Shown: positions 13,905 through 23,276, counted from the stretch's first letter. The stretch: DNA of 64,000 nucleotides from Bacteroidota bacterium (GCA_030682255.1 JAUXOK010000028.1:372001-436000), one strand, 5' to 3'. Program-made: numbers and translations. Notes: generated from the letters alone by a model not told the origin.

Positions 13905-16189
13905 TTTTTTAATTTTTTAATTTTTTCTACTTCTAACTTTAATTCAACACATGCTTGGTTACAAATGTTTTCCAATTCTATAATCATTTTAGAAATATCA
14001 TCCGTTTGTACTTGTGAAATTGCAAAATCCTTAACTTTTATGGCCATTTTTTCAAAATCATTATTAATACCCATAATAGAAAATGATGGAATTATTTTGT
14101 GCACTGCACTATGCAATAATTTCCAATCTTTATTATCCAAGCTTTTTTTCATAACAGCAATCAAAGGCGGAGTTTGTTCTAAATAAAGACCAATCATCTC
14201 CATCATCAAATCAGGATTCGACTTGGTTCTTTTAGACAAATAACTTAAATCAATACAAGACTTGTCATTATTGATTGAAATCAAATCCTCAGGATTATAA
14301 TTGGATGGTTTTTTAACAAAACTAATAATTTTATTATACAACAATCTTTCGTCAACAGGTTTTGAGATATAATCATTCATACCAACTGCTTTACATTTTT
14401 CTAAATCCACAGTTGTAACATCTGCAGTTAAAGCAATGATAGGCACTTTTGAATTCATAACTTCGCGAAGATAAATAGTAGTTTCAAAACCGTTCATTTC
14501 TGGCATTTGCAAATCCATTAAAATAATATCGTAATGATTATTTTTGAATTTTTCGATAGCAATTTTTCCATTTGAGGCAATATCTCGTTCAAACCCAAAA
14601 TCATCCAACAATGTTTTCATCAACAGTTGATTAAGGGGAATATCCTCTACAACCAAAACTTTAATCTTTAAAGCTTCATATTCAGAATAAGATTCTTTAG
14701 CAATATCTTTCACATCTAAACTTGTTTTATTAAACGGCAAATTAAAAGTAAATGTTGAACCTTTTTCTAATTCACTTTCAACAGAAACGCTACCTCCCTG
14801 AGATTCTATCAATTTTTTAACTATAGATAACCCCAGTCCTGTTCCTCCATATATTCTAGAAGTGCCACTAGTAGCTTGTTGAAAACTTCCAAAAACAGTA
14901 TCAATTTTATCTTTTTTGATACCAATACCAGTATCTTTTACGGAAAATTCTATATTTACTTGATGTTTGTCTTCTTTCATAAGTCTTACACTAACGGAAA
15001 TCTTTCCCAATGTTGTAAATTTAACAGCATTGCTTACCAAATTTAATATAATCTGATGAAGTCTGACTGGATCACCCATCAATACTGATGGGATATTTTC
15101 ATCATAACTCTTAATTAACAACAAATTTTTTTCTTGAATTTTAGGTTCAAACAAATGAAGCATAGAAGAAACTGAAGCTTTTAATTTAAATGGTATTTTT
15201 TCAAACAACATTTTTCCAGCATCAACTTTTGCCAAATCTAAAATATCATTAATTAAAACAACCATAGCATCTCCGCTTACTTTAATAGCGGAAAGATACT
15301 CCTTTTGTTTGTCTGTCAAATCTGTTTTTAAAACCACTTTTGTAAAACCTATAATGGCATTCATCGGAGTTCTAATTTCATGGCTCATGTTAGACAAAAA
15401 CTGTTGTTTGGCTTTTACCGCATTTTCTGCTATTACGGTTGCTAACTCAGCATTTCTTTGGGCATCTTCGGCTACCAAGGATGCCATTTCGGCAAAATCT
15501 CTTGCAGCAGTTAAATCTTTTTCAAATACTCGCCTTTCAGATACATCTCGTGCAATAATTACAGCTCCTATAATGTTCCCATTTTCATCCTTATAAACCG
15601 AACCATTTACTAAGACTGGAATAAGTTTGCCATCTTTAATTTCTAGAGGAAAATCAACCACAAAACCAACTTCAAATATATCCCTAAGACATTTTTTAGC
15701 AGCTTTTAAATCTTTATAATAACTGCAAAATTCTGATCCTATCAAATGAGGTCTCGAAACTTCGGTAACGTTAATTGACGCATAATTTACATCCGTAATT
15801 TTTCCATAAAGACTGATTGCAAAAATAGGATCTCTGATTGCTTCAATTAAACTTCTGGAATATTGAGAAGATAACTTTAATAAATCACTTGAAATTTGAA
15901 GTTCATTAATTTTTGATTCTTGTTTGGTTTGCTTGTTTAATTGTACATTTAATTCAAAATTTGCTATAATTAATTCCTCAGCTCTTTTGTGTTTTTCTTT
16001 AATCTGAATTCCCAATTCAACATTAGCTAATTTGAGTTCATTAGCCCGTTTTATTTTTTCACTACTTTGATAATCTAATTCAATATTTGCTAATAAAAGC
16101 TCAGCAGCACGGGCTTCCTTATCTATCTTTTGAATTTCAATCTCTTTATGTGCATTATCTAAATCTTCAAAATTCATTTTATTCATCAT
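13901..16189 (-). CDS. Hybrid histidine kinase: coiled coil, PAS, HisKA, HATPase, receiver, Hpt
   Basis: 762-residue phosphorelay kinase without a clear membrane helix, so probably cytosolic. Order: N-terminal coiled coil with a repeated 'RAxELxxANxEL' unit (about 20-90), PAS domain (about 108-220), HisKA with SHEIRTPMNAIIGF (H270), HATPase_c with N box LNLVSNAVKF (383-391), DTGIGI (419-424) and GGTGLGLSIVKKL (448-460), receiver with D559 (DIILMDLQMPEMNG) and a C-terminal Hpt domain with LHSAVHKI (H697). It is the second gene of an operon in which each gene overlaps the next by 4 nt: AraC regulator, kinase, receiver. The signal sensed is not known. Confidence 0.93.
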   Translation of the reverse strand: MMNKMNFEDLDNAHKEIEIQKIDKEARAAELLLANIELDYQSSEKIKRANELKLANVELGIQIKEKHKRAEELIIANFELNVQLNKQTKQESKINELQISSDLLKLSSQYSRSLIEAIRDPIFAISLYGKITDVNYASINVTEVSRPHLIGSEFCSYYKDLKAAKKCLRDIFEVGFVVDFPLEIKDGKLIPVLVNGSVYKDENGNIIGAVIIARDVSERRVFEKDLTAARDFAEMASLVAEDAQRNAELATVIAENAVKAKQQFLSNMSHEIRTPMNAIIGFTKVVLKTDLTDKQKEYLSAIKVSGDAMVVLINDILDLAKVDAGKMLFEKIPFKLKASVSSMLHLFEPKIQEKNLLLIKSYDENIPSVLMGDPVRLHQIILNLVSNAVKFTTLGKISVSVRLMKEDKHQVNIEFSVKDTGIGIKKDKIDTVFGSFQQATSGTSRIYGGTGLGLSIVKKLIESQGGSVSVESELEKGSTFTFNLPFNKTSLDVKDIAKESYSEYEALKIKVLVVEDIPLNQLLMKTLLDDFGFERDIASNGKIAIEKFKNNHYDIILMDLQMPEMNGFETTIYLREVMNSKVPIIALTADVTTVDLEKCKAVGMNDYISKPVDERLLYNKIISFVKKPSNYNPEDLISINNDKSCIDLSYLSKRTKSNPDLMMEMIGLYLEQTPPLIAVMKKSLDNKDWKLLHSAVHKIIPSFSIMGINNDFEKMAIKVKDFAISQVQTDDISKMIIELENICNQACVELKLEVEKIKKLKK

Positions 16190-16764
16190 ATTTGGATGGA
16201 TTCTCCTACCTCCTCAATGGGTTGACGTCTTTTGTCTTTTAATTGCTTAAAATGCGAAGGAGATAATCCTGTCATTTTTTTAAATTGATTGGATAAATGG
16301 GCAACACTGCTATAATTCATTTTCCAAGCAATTTCTGTTATATTCAATTCATCATAAATAATTAATTCCTTAATTCGCTCAATTTTGTGTAAAATAATAA
16401 ATTGTTCGATTGTGGTACCTTGAACCTCAGAAAAAAGATTAGATAAATGGATATAATTTTGATTTAACTTATCACTTAAATAATCAGAAAAATTAACTTT
16501 TAAGGCTTCATTAGAATGATGAATCATTTCTATGATTGCGATTTTTGTTTTTTCTATCAAGATTGCTTTGGCATCATCCATTAATTCTAACCCTGTAATT
16601 AACAAGGCAGCCTTTAAAGCTTCTTTTTGAGATGAGGTTAACTCTTCCATAATTTCTACCACACCAAGCTCAACAGGCATAAAATGCAATCCAAGTTTTG
16701 TGAGTTCATCTCTAACAACAATTTTACATCTGTTGCTAACCATGTATTTAATGTATATTTTCAA
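16186..16764 (-). CDS. AraC-family regulator with small N-terminal domain
   Basis: 192-residue DNA-binding protein. The N-terminal half (1-80: KIYIKYMVSNRCKIVVRDEL ... ELMDDAKAILIEKTK) is a compact alpha/beta domain found in front of AraC domains in Bacteroidota; its ligand is not known. The C-terminal half carries both helix-turn-helix units: LSDKLNQNYIHLSNLFSEVQ and ITEIAWKMNYSSVAHLSNQFKKMTG. It overlaps the kinase gene by 4 nt. Such AraC proteins are commonly paired with hybrid kinases. It lies about 4 kb from the shared-promoter island and could be its regulator (inference). Confidence 0.85.
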   Translation of the reverse strand: MKIYIKYMVSNRCKIVVRDELTKLGLHFMPVELGVVEIMEELTSSQKEALKAALLITGLELMDDAKAILIEKTKIAIIEMIHHSNEALKVNFSDYLSDKLNQNYIHLSNLFSEVQGTTIEQFIILHKIERIKELIIYDELNITEIAWKMNYSSVAHLSNQFKKMTGLSPSHFKQLKDKRRQPIEEVGESIQI

Positions 16765-16938
16765 AATATATTTTTTTGAATTAATTTATCAAATACTCAC
16801 AAATAAATAGAATTCAAAAAGAAAATAAGATTGTTTTTGAAATTTAAAAATTTTGGGGGGCTTTAAATGATGAAATTAATCATATCAATATTAAGCAAAA
16901 CAACTGACAATATGTTACACAATTAAAAGTAATTGTTA

Positions 16939-16971
16939 CAAAAAAATCCCTTGCCATTTGACAAGGGATTT
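16939..16971 (-). terminator. Intrinsic terminator of the T9SS cargo gene (leftward)
   Basis: AAATCCCTTG (16944-16953) pairs perfectly with CAAGGGATTT (16962-16971). Read leftward, the second arm runs into a stretch of T (16939-16946). It lies 23 nt after the stop of the gene ending at 16994. Confidence 0.88.
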
Positions 16972-16993
16972 CTTGAGTAAAATATTTTACTAA

Positions 16994-18271
16994 TTAATCT
17001 ATGATTAATTTAGATACTGAATTAACACCATTGCCTTTGATTGCAACTAAGTATAAACCTTTTGATAAACCAGCAGTACTTAAATTGATTTCGTTAACAC
17101 CATTTTGCAAAGCAAATTCTAAAGTGCTTATTACTTTACCAGACATATCTGTGATGATAACTTCAGAAGATGTGTTGATAGAAGAATTTACTTTAACTAC
17201 AACATCTTGATTGTTTGAAGGATTAGGATAAATATCTGAAATATTAGCAGAATTAACAGAGTTGATAGATACGTTTGGTGAAGATACCTTATATTCTATA
17301 ATTGGGAACATGTGAGCAGTTTGATAGAACGCAGGATAGTAATAATCTTGAAGTTGAGTAGTTGTGCGTCTGTATCTTTGAGCTGGCTCAGCAACAATAC
17401 CATGATTGAAAACTCTATCTCCATATACAGAAGGAATAACATCACTTTCTACATACATTGCATTATCAAAATAAACATATAACCTAAATCCATTAGCTTT
17501 GTTAGCTCCTGTGTCTCTGTTAACAAAATTAGTAACGGTATCAAATGGTGCTACTTTGCTATATCCTCTGTATCCTGGTAAAAAAGTAACAGCTGTACCA
17601 AACCAGTTCGCTCCAGCGCTTGCACCTGCTACTGTTCTATTAACAGCAAGTCTACGGGTAATTAAATTAGTTGAAGTATCATCTTTTGTTAATAAAATCT
17701 TTGTTACTATAGCACCAGTTCCAGAAGCAGTTAAGTTATTAGTAGTGTAATCTACGGCACCTGCATACAACGTTGGAAAAGACCTTGTCATACTTCCTCT
17801 GTTAAAGGTAGTAACAACTAAAGTATCAACCATATTAGTATCTGTATTAAATCTTCTGTAGATATAATAGAAAGCTAAAGAATCTATAGTATAACTTGAA
17901 AATTTAGTAGTTTGAAAGGGTGTGTTTTTAAAAATACCAGATCTTGGGTCAAAAACCAATCCAGCAGAGTTAATGATATTTCTAGAATACGTTAAACCTC
18001 CACCAGTAGCACTATACTCAAATAATGCATTGGTATCAGGAAATAAAGTCATAAAGGTTGCTGAAGTTGCACCTAAAGCATCAGCAGTACTGAACCATTC
18101 TGGTCCGGCAGCTTCCCTTTTGGTGTTTTGAGTTTTTAAATCAAAACTAGTTTTTTCACCTTTAACTATTTGCTTAGGTAATTCTGTTGGCTTGTTGTTT
18201 GGCAATTGTGCCAATAATAATGTGCCACTTGTTATGATAAGGGCAATTGTAGTAGTAAATACTTTTTTCAT
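16994..18271 (-). CDS. Secreted protein with type A T9SS sorting domain, function unknown
   Basis: 425 residues. Signal peptide about 1-21 ending LLLAQ. The middle (about 55-335) has no domain I recognise; it is rich in Thr, Ser, Phe and Tyr, with segments such as AGPEWFSTADALGATSATFM, SYTIDSLAFYYIYRRF and RLYVYFDNAMYVESDVIPS that suggest a beta-sandwich-like secreted domain. Residues about 345-425 are a type A T9SS tail (DIYPNPSNNQDVVVKVNS ... GLSKGLYLVAIKG ... KLIID). Predicted to be exported across the outer membrane and attached to the surface. Single gene with its own promoter and terminator. Confidence 0.8.
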   Translation of the reverse strand: MKKVFTTTIALIITSGTLLLAQLPNNKPTELPKQIVKGEKTSFDLKTQNTKREAAGPEWFSTADALGATSATFMTLFPDTNALFEYSATGGGLTYSRNIINSAGLVFDPRSGIFKNTPFQTTKFSSYTIDSLAFYYIYRRFNTDTNMVDTLVVTTFNRGSMTRSFPTLYAGAVDYTTNNLTASGTGAIVTKILLTKDDTSTNLITRRLAVNRTVAGASAGANWFGTAVTFLPGYRGYSKVAPFDTVTNFVNRDTGANKANGFRLYVYFDNAMYVESDVIPSVYGDRVFNHGIVAEPAQRYRRTTTQLQDYYYPAFYQTAHMFPIIEYKVSSPNVSINSVNSANISDIYPNPSNNQDVVVKVNSSINTSSEVIITDMSGKVISTLEFALQNGVNEINLSTAGLSKGLYLVAIKGNGVNSVSKLIID

Positions 18272-18309
18272 AAATTAAACTTTAACGTGTATGTTATTTT
18301 ATTGGACGT

Positions 18310-18317
18310 CAAAATTA
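18310..18317 (-). promoter_or_regulatory. -7 box TAATTTTG upstream of the T9SS cargo gene
   Basis: TAATTTTG on the minus strand fits TAnnTTTG and lies 38 nt before the start codon at 18271. No TTG is found at the usual -33 distance. Confidence 0.4.
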
Positions 18318-18394
18318 GTGATTTTGCTGCAAGAAAATCTAAAAAAAATACTTAAAAGCATGTAAAAAAATTCAATTAGCTAATAATCAGCAAT

Positions 18395-19087
18395 TTAAAT
18401 ATCACCCAAAACTGGTCTAATTGTTATTTCTTCTACGCAACTGTTGTTTCTATTAAGCCAAAAGACATAAATCATCTCTGCTATGTTTTCTGGTTTTATA
18501 AATCTTTCTTCTGGCAATGTTGTTCCCGACCAACTATCTGTTAAAGTTGCACCAGGTAAAATGGCGCTCACATTAATGTTTTTGTCTATCAATTCTTGTC
18601 TTAAAACTTTTGAAAAACCCAATAAAGCATGTTTGGAAATGCAATAACTTCCGCCATTGATATAGGCAGTTTGGCTTGCAGTTGAACAAATATTAAAGAC
18701 ATAAGAAATGTCTTGATGATACATCAAAGGCAATAAGGCTCTTGTTAAATGGTAAGCCGAACCAACATTCAAATTCATTTGTAACTCGAAGTCGCCTTCT
18801 TGCTCATTGGCAATTTGTCCTGGCAAAAAAACACCTGCGTTGTTAATTAAAACATCCACTTTCGATATTTGAGACCGAATCAATGCGGCTGCCTCTTTAG
18901 TTGCAATTTTATCAGACAAATCAGCTGAGATGTGAAAAAGCTGATTAGAATATGTAATTTGCAATTCGTTTAACTCCCCAATATTTCTGGAAATTGCAAA
19001 CACAGTAAAATCTTGTTCTAGAAATTTTTTCACCAAAGCCAATCCAATTCCTTTGGAACCACCTGAAATAACTGCAATTTGTTTCAT
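18395..19087 (-). CDS. Short-chain dehydrogenase/reductase (SDR)
   Basis: 230-residue cytosolic NAD(P)H-dependent oxidoreductase of the classical SDR type. Cofactor loop GGSKGIG (9-15), NNAG (82-85), catalytic Ser135 and Y148-x3-K152 (SYCISK). Residues after the NAD loop (AISRN) include an Arg, which favours NADPH. The substrate cannot be told from sequence. A -7 box TAGGTTTG ends 4 nt before the ATG, so the mRNA may be leaderless. It diverges from the mlaE-like gene. Confidence 0.88.
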   Translation of the reverse strand: MKQIAVISGGSKGIGLALVKKFLEQDFTVFAISRNIGELNELQITYSNQLFHISADLSDKIATKEAAALIRSQISKVDVLINNAGVFLPGQIANEQEGDFELQMNLNVGSAYHLTRALLPLMYHQDISYVFNICSTASQTAYINGGSYCISKHALLGFSKVLRQELIDKNINVSAILPGATLTDSWSGTTLPEERFIKPENIAEMIYVFWLNRNNSCVEEITIRPVLGDI

Positions 19088-19091
19088 GGCT

Positions 19092-19099
19092 CAAACCTA
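19092..19099 (-). promoter_or_regulatory. -7 box TAGGTTTG of the SDR gene
   Basis: TAGGTTTG on the minus strand ends 4 nt before the ATG of the SDR gene. A second match, TACCTTTG at 19122-19129 (minus), lies further upstream and could give a longer leader. Confidence 0.45.
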
Positions 19100-19173
19100 A
19101 TAAATAATGGTGAAAATTCAACAAAGGTAATTCGTGAAAAAATTATTAAGTTTGAAACCTTATATTATTCAAG

Positions 19174-19917
19174 ATGAATTTAACATTCTTCTATCACTTT
19201 GGTCGCTATCTCATTTTTTTGAAAAGCATGCTTACCCGACCCGAAAAAATGAACATTTTTTTTCAAAGACTATTTGAAGAAATGTACAAAATCGGCATCG
19301 GATCTTTGCCAATCATTGCTATTACTTCTTTATTCATAGGTGCGGTAACTACTGTTCAAACCGCCTATCAATTGGTGAGTGGGTTAATTGCAAAATCAGT
19401 TATTGGAACAATCGTATCGGATAGCACGATGTTGGAACTTGGACCAACTATATCTTGTTTGGTTTTATCTGGCAAAGTAGGTGCACACATCGCTTCTGAA
19501 ATTGGCAACATGAGAATCAGCGAACAAATTGATGCATTGGAAGTGATGGGTATCAATGCGACTGGCTATTTAGCATTACCTAAAATCATTGCGGGCATGC
19601 TTATGATTCCTTTATTAAATATCATTGCTATAACTTTAAGTATATATGGTGGTTACATGGCAGGTGAATTGTCTGGTATTTTAACACATGATGAATTTAT
19701 TTTAGGCGCAAGAAGCACATTCAAAGGATTTACGGTTTTTTTCAGTTGTGTCAAAGCATTTACTTTTGCTTTTATCATTACATCTGTTAGCAGTTATCAA
19801 GGTTATTTCACCAAAGGTGGCGCATTAGAAGTAGGTGAATCTAGCACAAAAGCTGTTGTTTACAGTTCTGTTTTGGTTTTATTATTTGATTATATTCTAG
19901 CTGAATTAATGTTGTAA
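19174..19917 (+). CDS. MlaE-type ABC transporter permease
   Basis: 247-residue inner-membrane permease of the MlaE family, which moves phospholipid or other lipid between membranes. About five transmembrane helices (from 40 on). The diagnostic motif after the second or third helix is present: GKVGAHIASEIGNMR followed by EQIDALEVMG (about 100-125). The ATPase gene follows after 3 nt. A -7 box TAAGTTTG at 19147-19154 precedes it. No MlaD-type substrate-binding gene is adjacent in this window, which is common in Bacteroidota where mlaD can sit elsewhere. Confidence 0.92.
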   Translation: MNLTFFYHFGRYLIFLKSMLTRPEKMNIFFQRLFEEMYKIGIGSLPIIAITSLFIGAVTTVQTAYQLVSGLIAKSVIGTIVSDSTMLELGPTISCLVLSGKVGAHIASEIGNMRISEQIDALEVMGINATGYLALPKIIAGMLMIPLLNIIAITLSIYGGYMAGELSGILTHDEFILGARSTFKGFTVFFSCVKAFTFAFIITSVSSYQGYFTKGGALEVGESSTKAVVYSSVLVLLFDYILAELML

Positions 19918-19920
19918 TGT

Positions 19921-20658
19921 ATGATAGAAGTTAAGAAATTAAACAAAAGTTTTGCAGACAAACATGTGTTGTTTGACATTAATTCAGAATTTTTAAGCGG
20001 AAAAAACAATATCATCATTGGGGCTAGTGGATGTGGCAAAAGTGTTTTGTTAAAATGTTTGGTTGGATTGTTAAAACCCGAACAAGGCGAAATCTTTTTT
20101 GACAAGCGTTCTATTTTAGAAATTAATGAAGTGGAATTGAGAGAAATTAGAAAAGAAATGGGTATGCTTTTTCAAGGTACTGCCCTTTTTGATTCATTGA
20201 ATGTTGAAGAAAACATTGAGTTTCCGTTAAGATTTTTTAGCAATATGAGTCCAGCTGAGAGAAAAGACAGGGTCAACTTTTGTTTAGAGCGTGTCAACAT
20301 GGTAGGTGTAAACAAAAAATACCCAAGTGAAATTAGTGGAGGCATGAAAAAAAGAGTTGGAATTGCACGTGCTATTGCTTTGGATATTAAGTATTTATTT
20401 TGTGATGAACCTAACAGTGGTCTAGACCCAATTACTTCCCGACTCATAGATGAACTCATTAATGAAATTACCATTGAATATCAAATCACTAACGTAATTG
20501 CTAGCCACGACATGAAAACAGTTTTTGATATAGGCGACCATATTTTATTTTTGCATAAAGGTGCTGTTGGGTGGGAAGGTAGCAAAGCAGATTTCAGACA
20601 TGCCATCAAAGAAGTTAAAGAACTAAAAGAATTTATCGATGCGAGTTATTTTGAGTAG
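19921..20658 (+). CDS. MlaF-type ABC transporter ATPase
   Basis: 245-residue ATP-binding subunit that pairs with the MlaE-type permease just upstream. Walker A GASGCGKS (34-41), Q-loop GMLFQGTALFDSL, signature ISGGMKKR, Walker B YLFCDEPNSGLDP and the switch histidine in IASHDM are all present; SGGMKKR with Met-Lys-Lys is typical for MlaF/Ttg2A rather than other ABC ATPases. It overlaps the next lipoprotein gene by 20 nt. Confidence 0.93.
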   Translation: MIEVKKLNKSFADKHVLFDINSEFLSGKNNIIIGASGCGKSVLLKCLVGLLKPEQGEIFFDKRSILEINEVELREIRKEMGMLFQGTALFDSLNVEENIEFPLRFFSNMSPAERKDRVNFCLERVNMVGVNKKYPSEISGGMKKRVGIARAIALDIKYLFCDEPNSGLDPITSRLIDELINEITIEYQITNVIASHDMKTVFDIGDHILFLHKGAVGWEGSKADFRHAIKEVKELKEFIDASYFE

Positions 20659-21133
20659 GAAAGTTTTTACATTAGTTGTGATTTCATGTTTAATCTTTAT
20701 TATTGGTTGCAATAAATGCCATGAATCTAATTATTATATGAGATCTATTCTCCTTAATAGCAAAGAAGACTCAATTGCTGCAGATTATTTAAATATCAAT
20801 GGATTGTATTTCGAATTTAACCCTATTATAGACCATAAAGATGGATTTGATAAATGTGGTATTGCTAATTATAAAATCAATGAACAAACTCATTTTTTAA
20901 AAGATTCTATGCAATTCTTTTGTAACAAAACACTCATTTATAACAATGATACAGTTAAAGCGTTCAACAATTTAATTAACACACCTTTTACAGAAACTTT
21001 TGATGACAGAAATTTAATAAAACTCAATCACATACAGTCAAACAATATTCAAGCCAACTATTCTTTTCATATATCAAGTAAATCGTCAGACCATAAAACC
21101 CATAAAGACTCATGCATCGTATTCATCAAATAA
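20639..21133 (+). CDS. Hypothetical lipoprotein between mlaF and the S46 peptidase
   Basis: 164-residue predicted lipoprotein: signal peptide 1-23 and lipobox Cys24 (IIGC). The mature part contains several cysteines near the N-terminus (CNKCHE), one in DKCGIANYKI and one in FFCNKT, with alternating beta-type segments. I recognise no family. It overlaps mlaF by 20 nt and the S46 gene by 22 nt, which points to tight co-translation; a link with lipid transport is only suggested by position. Confidence 0.65.
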   Translation: MRVILSRKVFTLVVISCLIFIIGCNKCHESNYYMRSILLNSKEDSIAADYLNINGLYFEFNPIIDHKDGFDKCGIANYKINEQTHFLKDSMQFFCNKTLIYNNDTVKAFNNLINTPFTETFDDRNLIKLNHIQSNNIQANYSFHISSKSSDHKTHKDSCIVFIK

Positions 21134-23247
21134 CATTCGCTTTCATCTTCCTGCTCATTGCAGTTATCTTCAGTTCTCATAAAAACAATGAGGGCATGTT
21201 TCCACTCAGTCAACTCAATAAAGTTGATTTTAAAACCGCTGGATTCAATATCAATCAATCCGATTTATTTAATCCTGAGGGTATTTCTTTAACGGATGCT
21301 TTGGTAAGATTAGGTGGTTGCACAGGTTCTTTTGTGTCAGACCAAGGTTTGATAGTCACCAATCACCACTGCGTGTTTGGTAGTGTTGCGGGCGTTAGTA
21401 CCAAAGAAAAAGACTACCTCGAAAATGGTTTTTATGCCAAAAACAAAGAAGAAGAAATTAAAATTGGCTTAACTTGTAGGATTACCAAAAGCTACGAAGA
21501 TGTGAGCGAAAAAGTGCTTGATGGTGTTTCTCCTAGAATGTCGCCTGCTCAAAAAAAGGAAATCATCGCGAAAAATATCACAATACTTACAAAATCTGAA
21601 AGAGAAAAACACCCAGAATTAACCATCGAAATCAGTGAAATGTTTGTTGGATACAGTTACACCTTATTCCGTTATCAAACCCTCAAAGATGTTAGATTGG
21701 TTTACGTTCCGCCACGCACCATAGGCGAATTTGGTGGTGAATCAGACAATTGGGAATGGCCAAAACACACAGGCGATTTTAGTTTTGTAAGAGCTTATGT
21801 TGGCAAAGATGGCAAACCAGCAGAATACAGTGCCGACAATGTGCCATTTGTTCCCAAAAAACATTTGACCGTTAATCCAAAAGGAACCAAAGAAAATGAC
21901 TTGGTTTTTATTTTAGGTTATCCTGGCACAACTTATCGCCATCAGCCTTATCAGTTTATACAATATCATCAACAATATGTATTACCATTTATTAGCGAAT
22001 GGTTTGGATGGAGAATTAATAAAATGGAAGAATTGGGCAAAACAGACAGAGATAGATATTTGAAAATGGCAAGCACCATCAAGAGTTTAGCTAACACCAA
22101 AAAGAATTTTGAAGGCAAGGTTTTTGGATTAGGTGAAACCAATTTGCTTGGCACAAAAAAACAAGAACAGTTAGATATTCAACAAAAATTAGTGGACAAT
22201 AATCAAAGTAGCCGTTTTATGACCATTATTGATAGTTTGTATCAATTGCGATTAAGCAGTGCACAAAAAGATTTATTACTTAGTAGATTCAATAATGATT
22301 GTGGCACTTTTACAGCCGCAATTTTAATTGCCAATATGCAAAAGAAATACCCCAAAGCACCCAAAAAATCTGACACTGAATTTTGGAATAACTGGAAAGC
22401 TGAGTTAAATAAAAATTTAAAACAACAATACAGAGTGCTAGATGCAGATTTAGACCAAGCTGTATTGGCAGAATTGATTTCTAGAACAAGAAAACTGGGC
22501 AACTATAAAAACAAAGGCATTAAAAAGATTAGAAAACCAGAAAAATGGACTGCTAAGGCGTTTAAAAAATCATATTTAAAAAACCCAACGCTTTTATACA
22601 AAATGATAGACAGTTTACCTTGGGAAGTATATCAAAACAATGAAAAACTGATTCAATTGGCGGCTCATTTATCGCCTGATTTGCAAGAAGTGTCTCAAAG
22701 ACAAGAAGAACAAAGTAATTTAATTAACGAGCAATTGCCATTGTTGTTGGAAGCTAAAGTAAAATATGCTAATAAGGCTTTTGTGCCAGATGCTAACAGT
22801 ACTTTAAGATTCACATATGGCTATATCAGTGCATACAAAGAAGGCCTCAACAAACATCCACAACCCTACACTTACAGAAATGAAATTTTCGATAAAAACA
22901 AAACAGACAATGTGGATTATAGATTGTCTACACCCGTTAGAGAGCTTTTGAAAAAGGAAATTACTGATCAAGACTTATTAGACCCGGATAAAAACGATGT
23001 GGTGGTTTGTATGCTTTATAACATGGATACAACAGGCGGTAATAGTGGTAGCCCTGTAATGGATAAAAACGGGCATTTGATTGGTGTTAATTTTGATAGA
23101 GCTTACACCGCAACACTCAATGATTACAGCTGGAATGCCGACTATAGCAGAAGCATTGCCGTAGACATCAGATATGTGCTCTATACATTGAAATATTTGA
23201 ACAATGCCGAAAACCTTATCAAGGAAATGGGTGTGGAATTAAAGTAA
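21112..23247 (+). CDS. S46 dipeptidyl peptidase, DPP11-like
   Basis: 711-residue periplasmic serine exopeptidase that removes dipeptides from the N-terminus of peptides. Signal peptide about 1-22. The triad is His86 (TNHHCV), Asp222 (HTGDF) and Ser645 (TGGNSGSPV). The specificity residue 18 positions after Ser645 is Arg663 (GVNFDR); in the family Arg at this place marks DPP11-type preference for Asp/Glu in P1, and Gly marks DPP7. I therefore call it DPP11-like. Such enzymes serve peptide and amino-acid feeding in asaccharolytic Bacteroidota. It overlaps the preceding lipoprotein gene. Confidence 0.9.
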   Translation: MHRIHQITFAFIFLLIAVIFSSHKNNEGMFPLSQLNKVDFKTAGFNINQSDLFNPEGISLTDALVRLGGCTGSFVSDQGLIVTNHHCVFGSVAGVSTKEKDYLENGFYAKNKEEEIKIGLTCRITKSYEDVSEKVLDGVSPRMSPAQKKEIIAKNITILTKSEREKHPELTIEISEMFVGYSYTLFRYQTLKDVRLVYVPPRTIGEFGGESDNWEWPKHTGDFSFVRAYVGKDGKPAEYSADNVPFVPKKHLTVNPKGTKENDLVFILGYPGTTYRHQPYQFIQYHQQYVLPFISEWFGWRINKMEELGKTDRDRYLKMASTIKSLANTKKNFEGKVFGLGETNLLGTKKQEQLDIQQKLVDNNQSSRFMTIIDSLYQLRLSSAQKDLLLSRFNNDCGTFTAAILIANMQKKYPKAPKKSDTEFWNNWKAELNKNLKQQYRVLDADLDQAVLAELISRTRKLGNYKNKGIKKIRKPEKWTAKAFKKSYLKNPTLLYKMIDSLPWEVYQNNEKLIQLAAHLSPDLQEVSQRQEEQSNLINEQLPLLLEAKVKYANKAFVPDANSTLRFTYGYISAYKEGLNKHPQPYTYRNEIFDKNKTDNVDYRLSTPVRELLKKEITDQDLLDPDKNDVVVCMLYNMDTTGGNSGSPVMDKNGHLIGVNFDRAYTATLNDYSWNADYSRSIAVDIRYVLYTLKYLNNAENLIKEMGVELK

Positions 23248-23276
23248 TTGATTGTGTAAATAACAACATTTCACCT

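Noticed and set aside
16886-16922. Shared promoter on the minus strand upstream of the AraC operon
   Set aside because: TTGTGTAA is exact, but the spacer is 21 nt and the second block TAATATTG deviates in one base; kept only as a remark.
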